Source: Prevotellaceae bacterium
GTDB lineage: Bacteria > Bacteroidota > Bacteroidia > Bacteroidales > Bacteroidaceae
DNA: 35,271 nt
Reading direction: 5' to 3'
NCBI GenBank assembly: GCA_022508585.1
Contig: JAFLUU010000004.1
Location: forward strand, 1,484 to 36,754
Below the pieces are notes generated by a model. The model saw only the letters and a program-made list of their open reading frames with translations, was not told the origin of the DNA and did no database searches. Made by a program: the position numbers and the translations under genes. Positions 35,266 to 35,271 of this stretch are shown here, piece by piece (the first letter of the stretch is position 1; every line of letters begins with the position of its first letter).

Positions 35266-35271
35266 GGGGGG

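Overview
The window is a chromosomal segment of a Bacteroidales bacterium. Evidence: promoters of the Bacteroidetes type (TTTG, a spacer of about 20 nt, then TAnnTTTG), RpoB/RpoC/L7/L12 sequences that read like Bacteroides/Prevotella/Muribaculaceae homologues, Bacteroidales-restricted small families (DUF4491, HU-HIG DNA-binding proteins, a smalltalk-like peptide), and exported proteins ending in GxHIVK..GTxRKVVVR-type tails. I would not name a genus from sequence alone.

Region 1 (1-11.36 kb) is the conserved translation/transcription block: the 3' part of tRNA-Trp, secE, nusG, rplK, rplA, rplJ, rplL, an rplL-rpoB attenuator-like hairpin, rpoB, rpoC and a strong terminator. It is ordinary except for rplA, which carries an in-frame TAA at 1621-1623 where relatives are expected to have Glu.

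Region 2 (11.36-20.35 kb) is an array of seven secreted lipoprotein genes of two related types, order A1-B1-A2-B2-A3-B3-B4. Each protein has a lipoprotein signal, a variable N-terminal segment and two copies of a module containing 'Y-E-G-[DN]-[DN]-W-F'. The array is recombinationally active: A1 and A3 share a 938-bp tract with no difference seen, an orphan 3' end of a further A gene lies at 16485-16571, and the last gene B4 is out of frame at a run of eight C's inside its signal-peptide codons, where nine C's would restore an intact lipoprotein. This looks like a phase-variable, gene-converting surface lipoprotein family and is the best candidate for an undescribed system here.

Region 3 (20.35-24.0 kb) is accessory DNA: hairpins, a roughly 206-bp element with 31-bp imperfect terminal inverted repeats around 22-bp iteron-like repeats, a UmuD-like self-cleaving regulator with an unusual C-terminal extension (minus strand), then divergently an M15 peptidase, two HU-HIG proteins and a smalltalk-like peptide, with REP-like hairpin repeats in inverted orientation on both sides of the M15 gene.

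Region 4 (24.0-32.1 kb) holds a subtilisin-like secreted protease, then a tightly packed Lrp/AsnC-led operon (DUF4491, C26-M19 fusion hydrolase, M28 lipoprotein, SufE, PfkB kinase), converging on a minus-strand higBA toxin-antitoxin pair with a clear promoter/operator. A palindrome with core ATCCTTAGGAT occurs in both the UmuD-like and the Lrp promoter.

Region 5 (32.1-35.27 kb) has a structured RNA with a 6S-like outline ending in an intrinsic terminator, then two exported proteins (a putative right-handed beta-helix protein and a protein with tandem YW[FL]DRNF modules), a terminator, and at the very end a second copy of the inverted-repeat tip seen in region 3.
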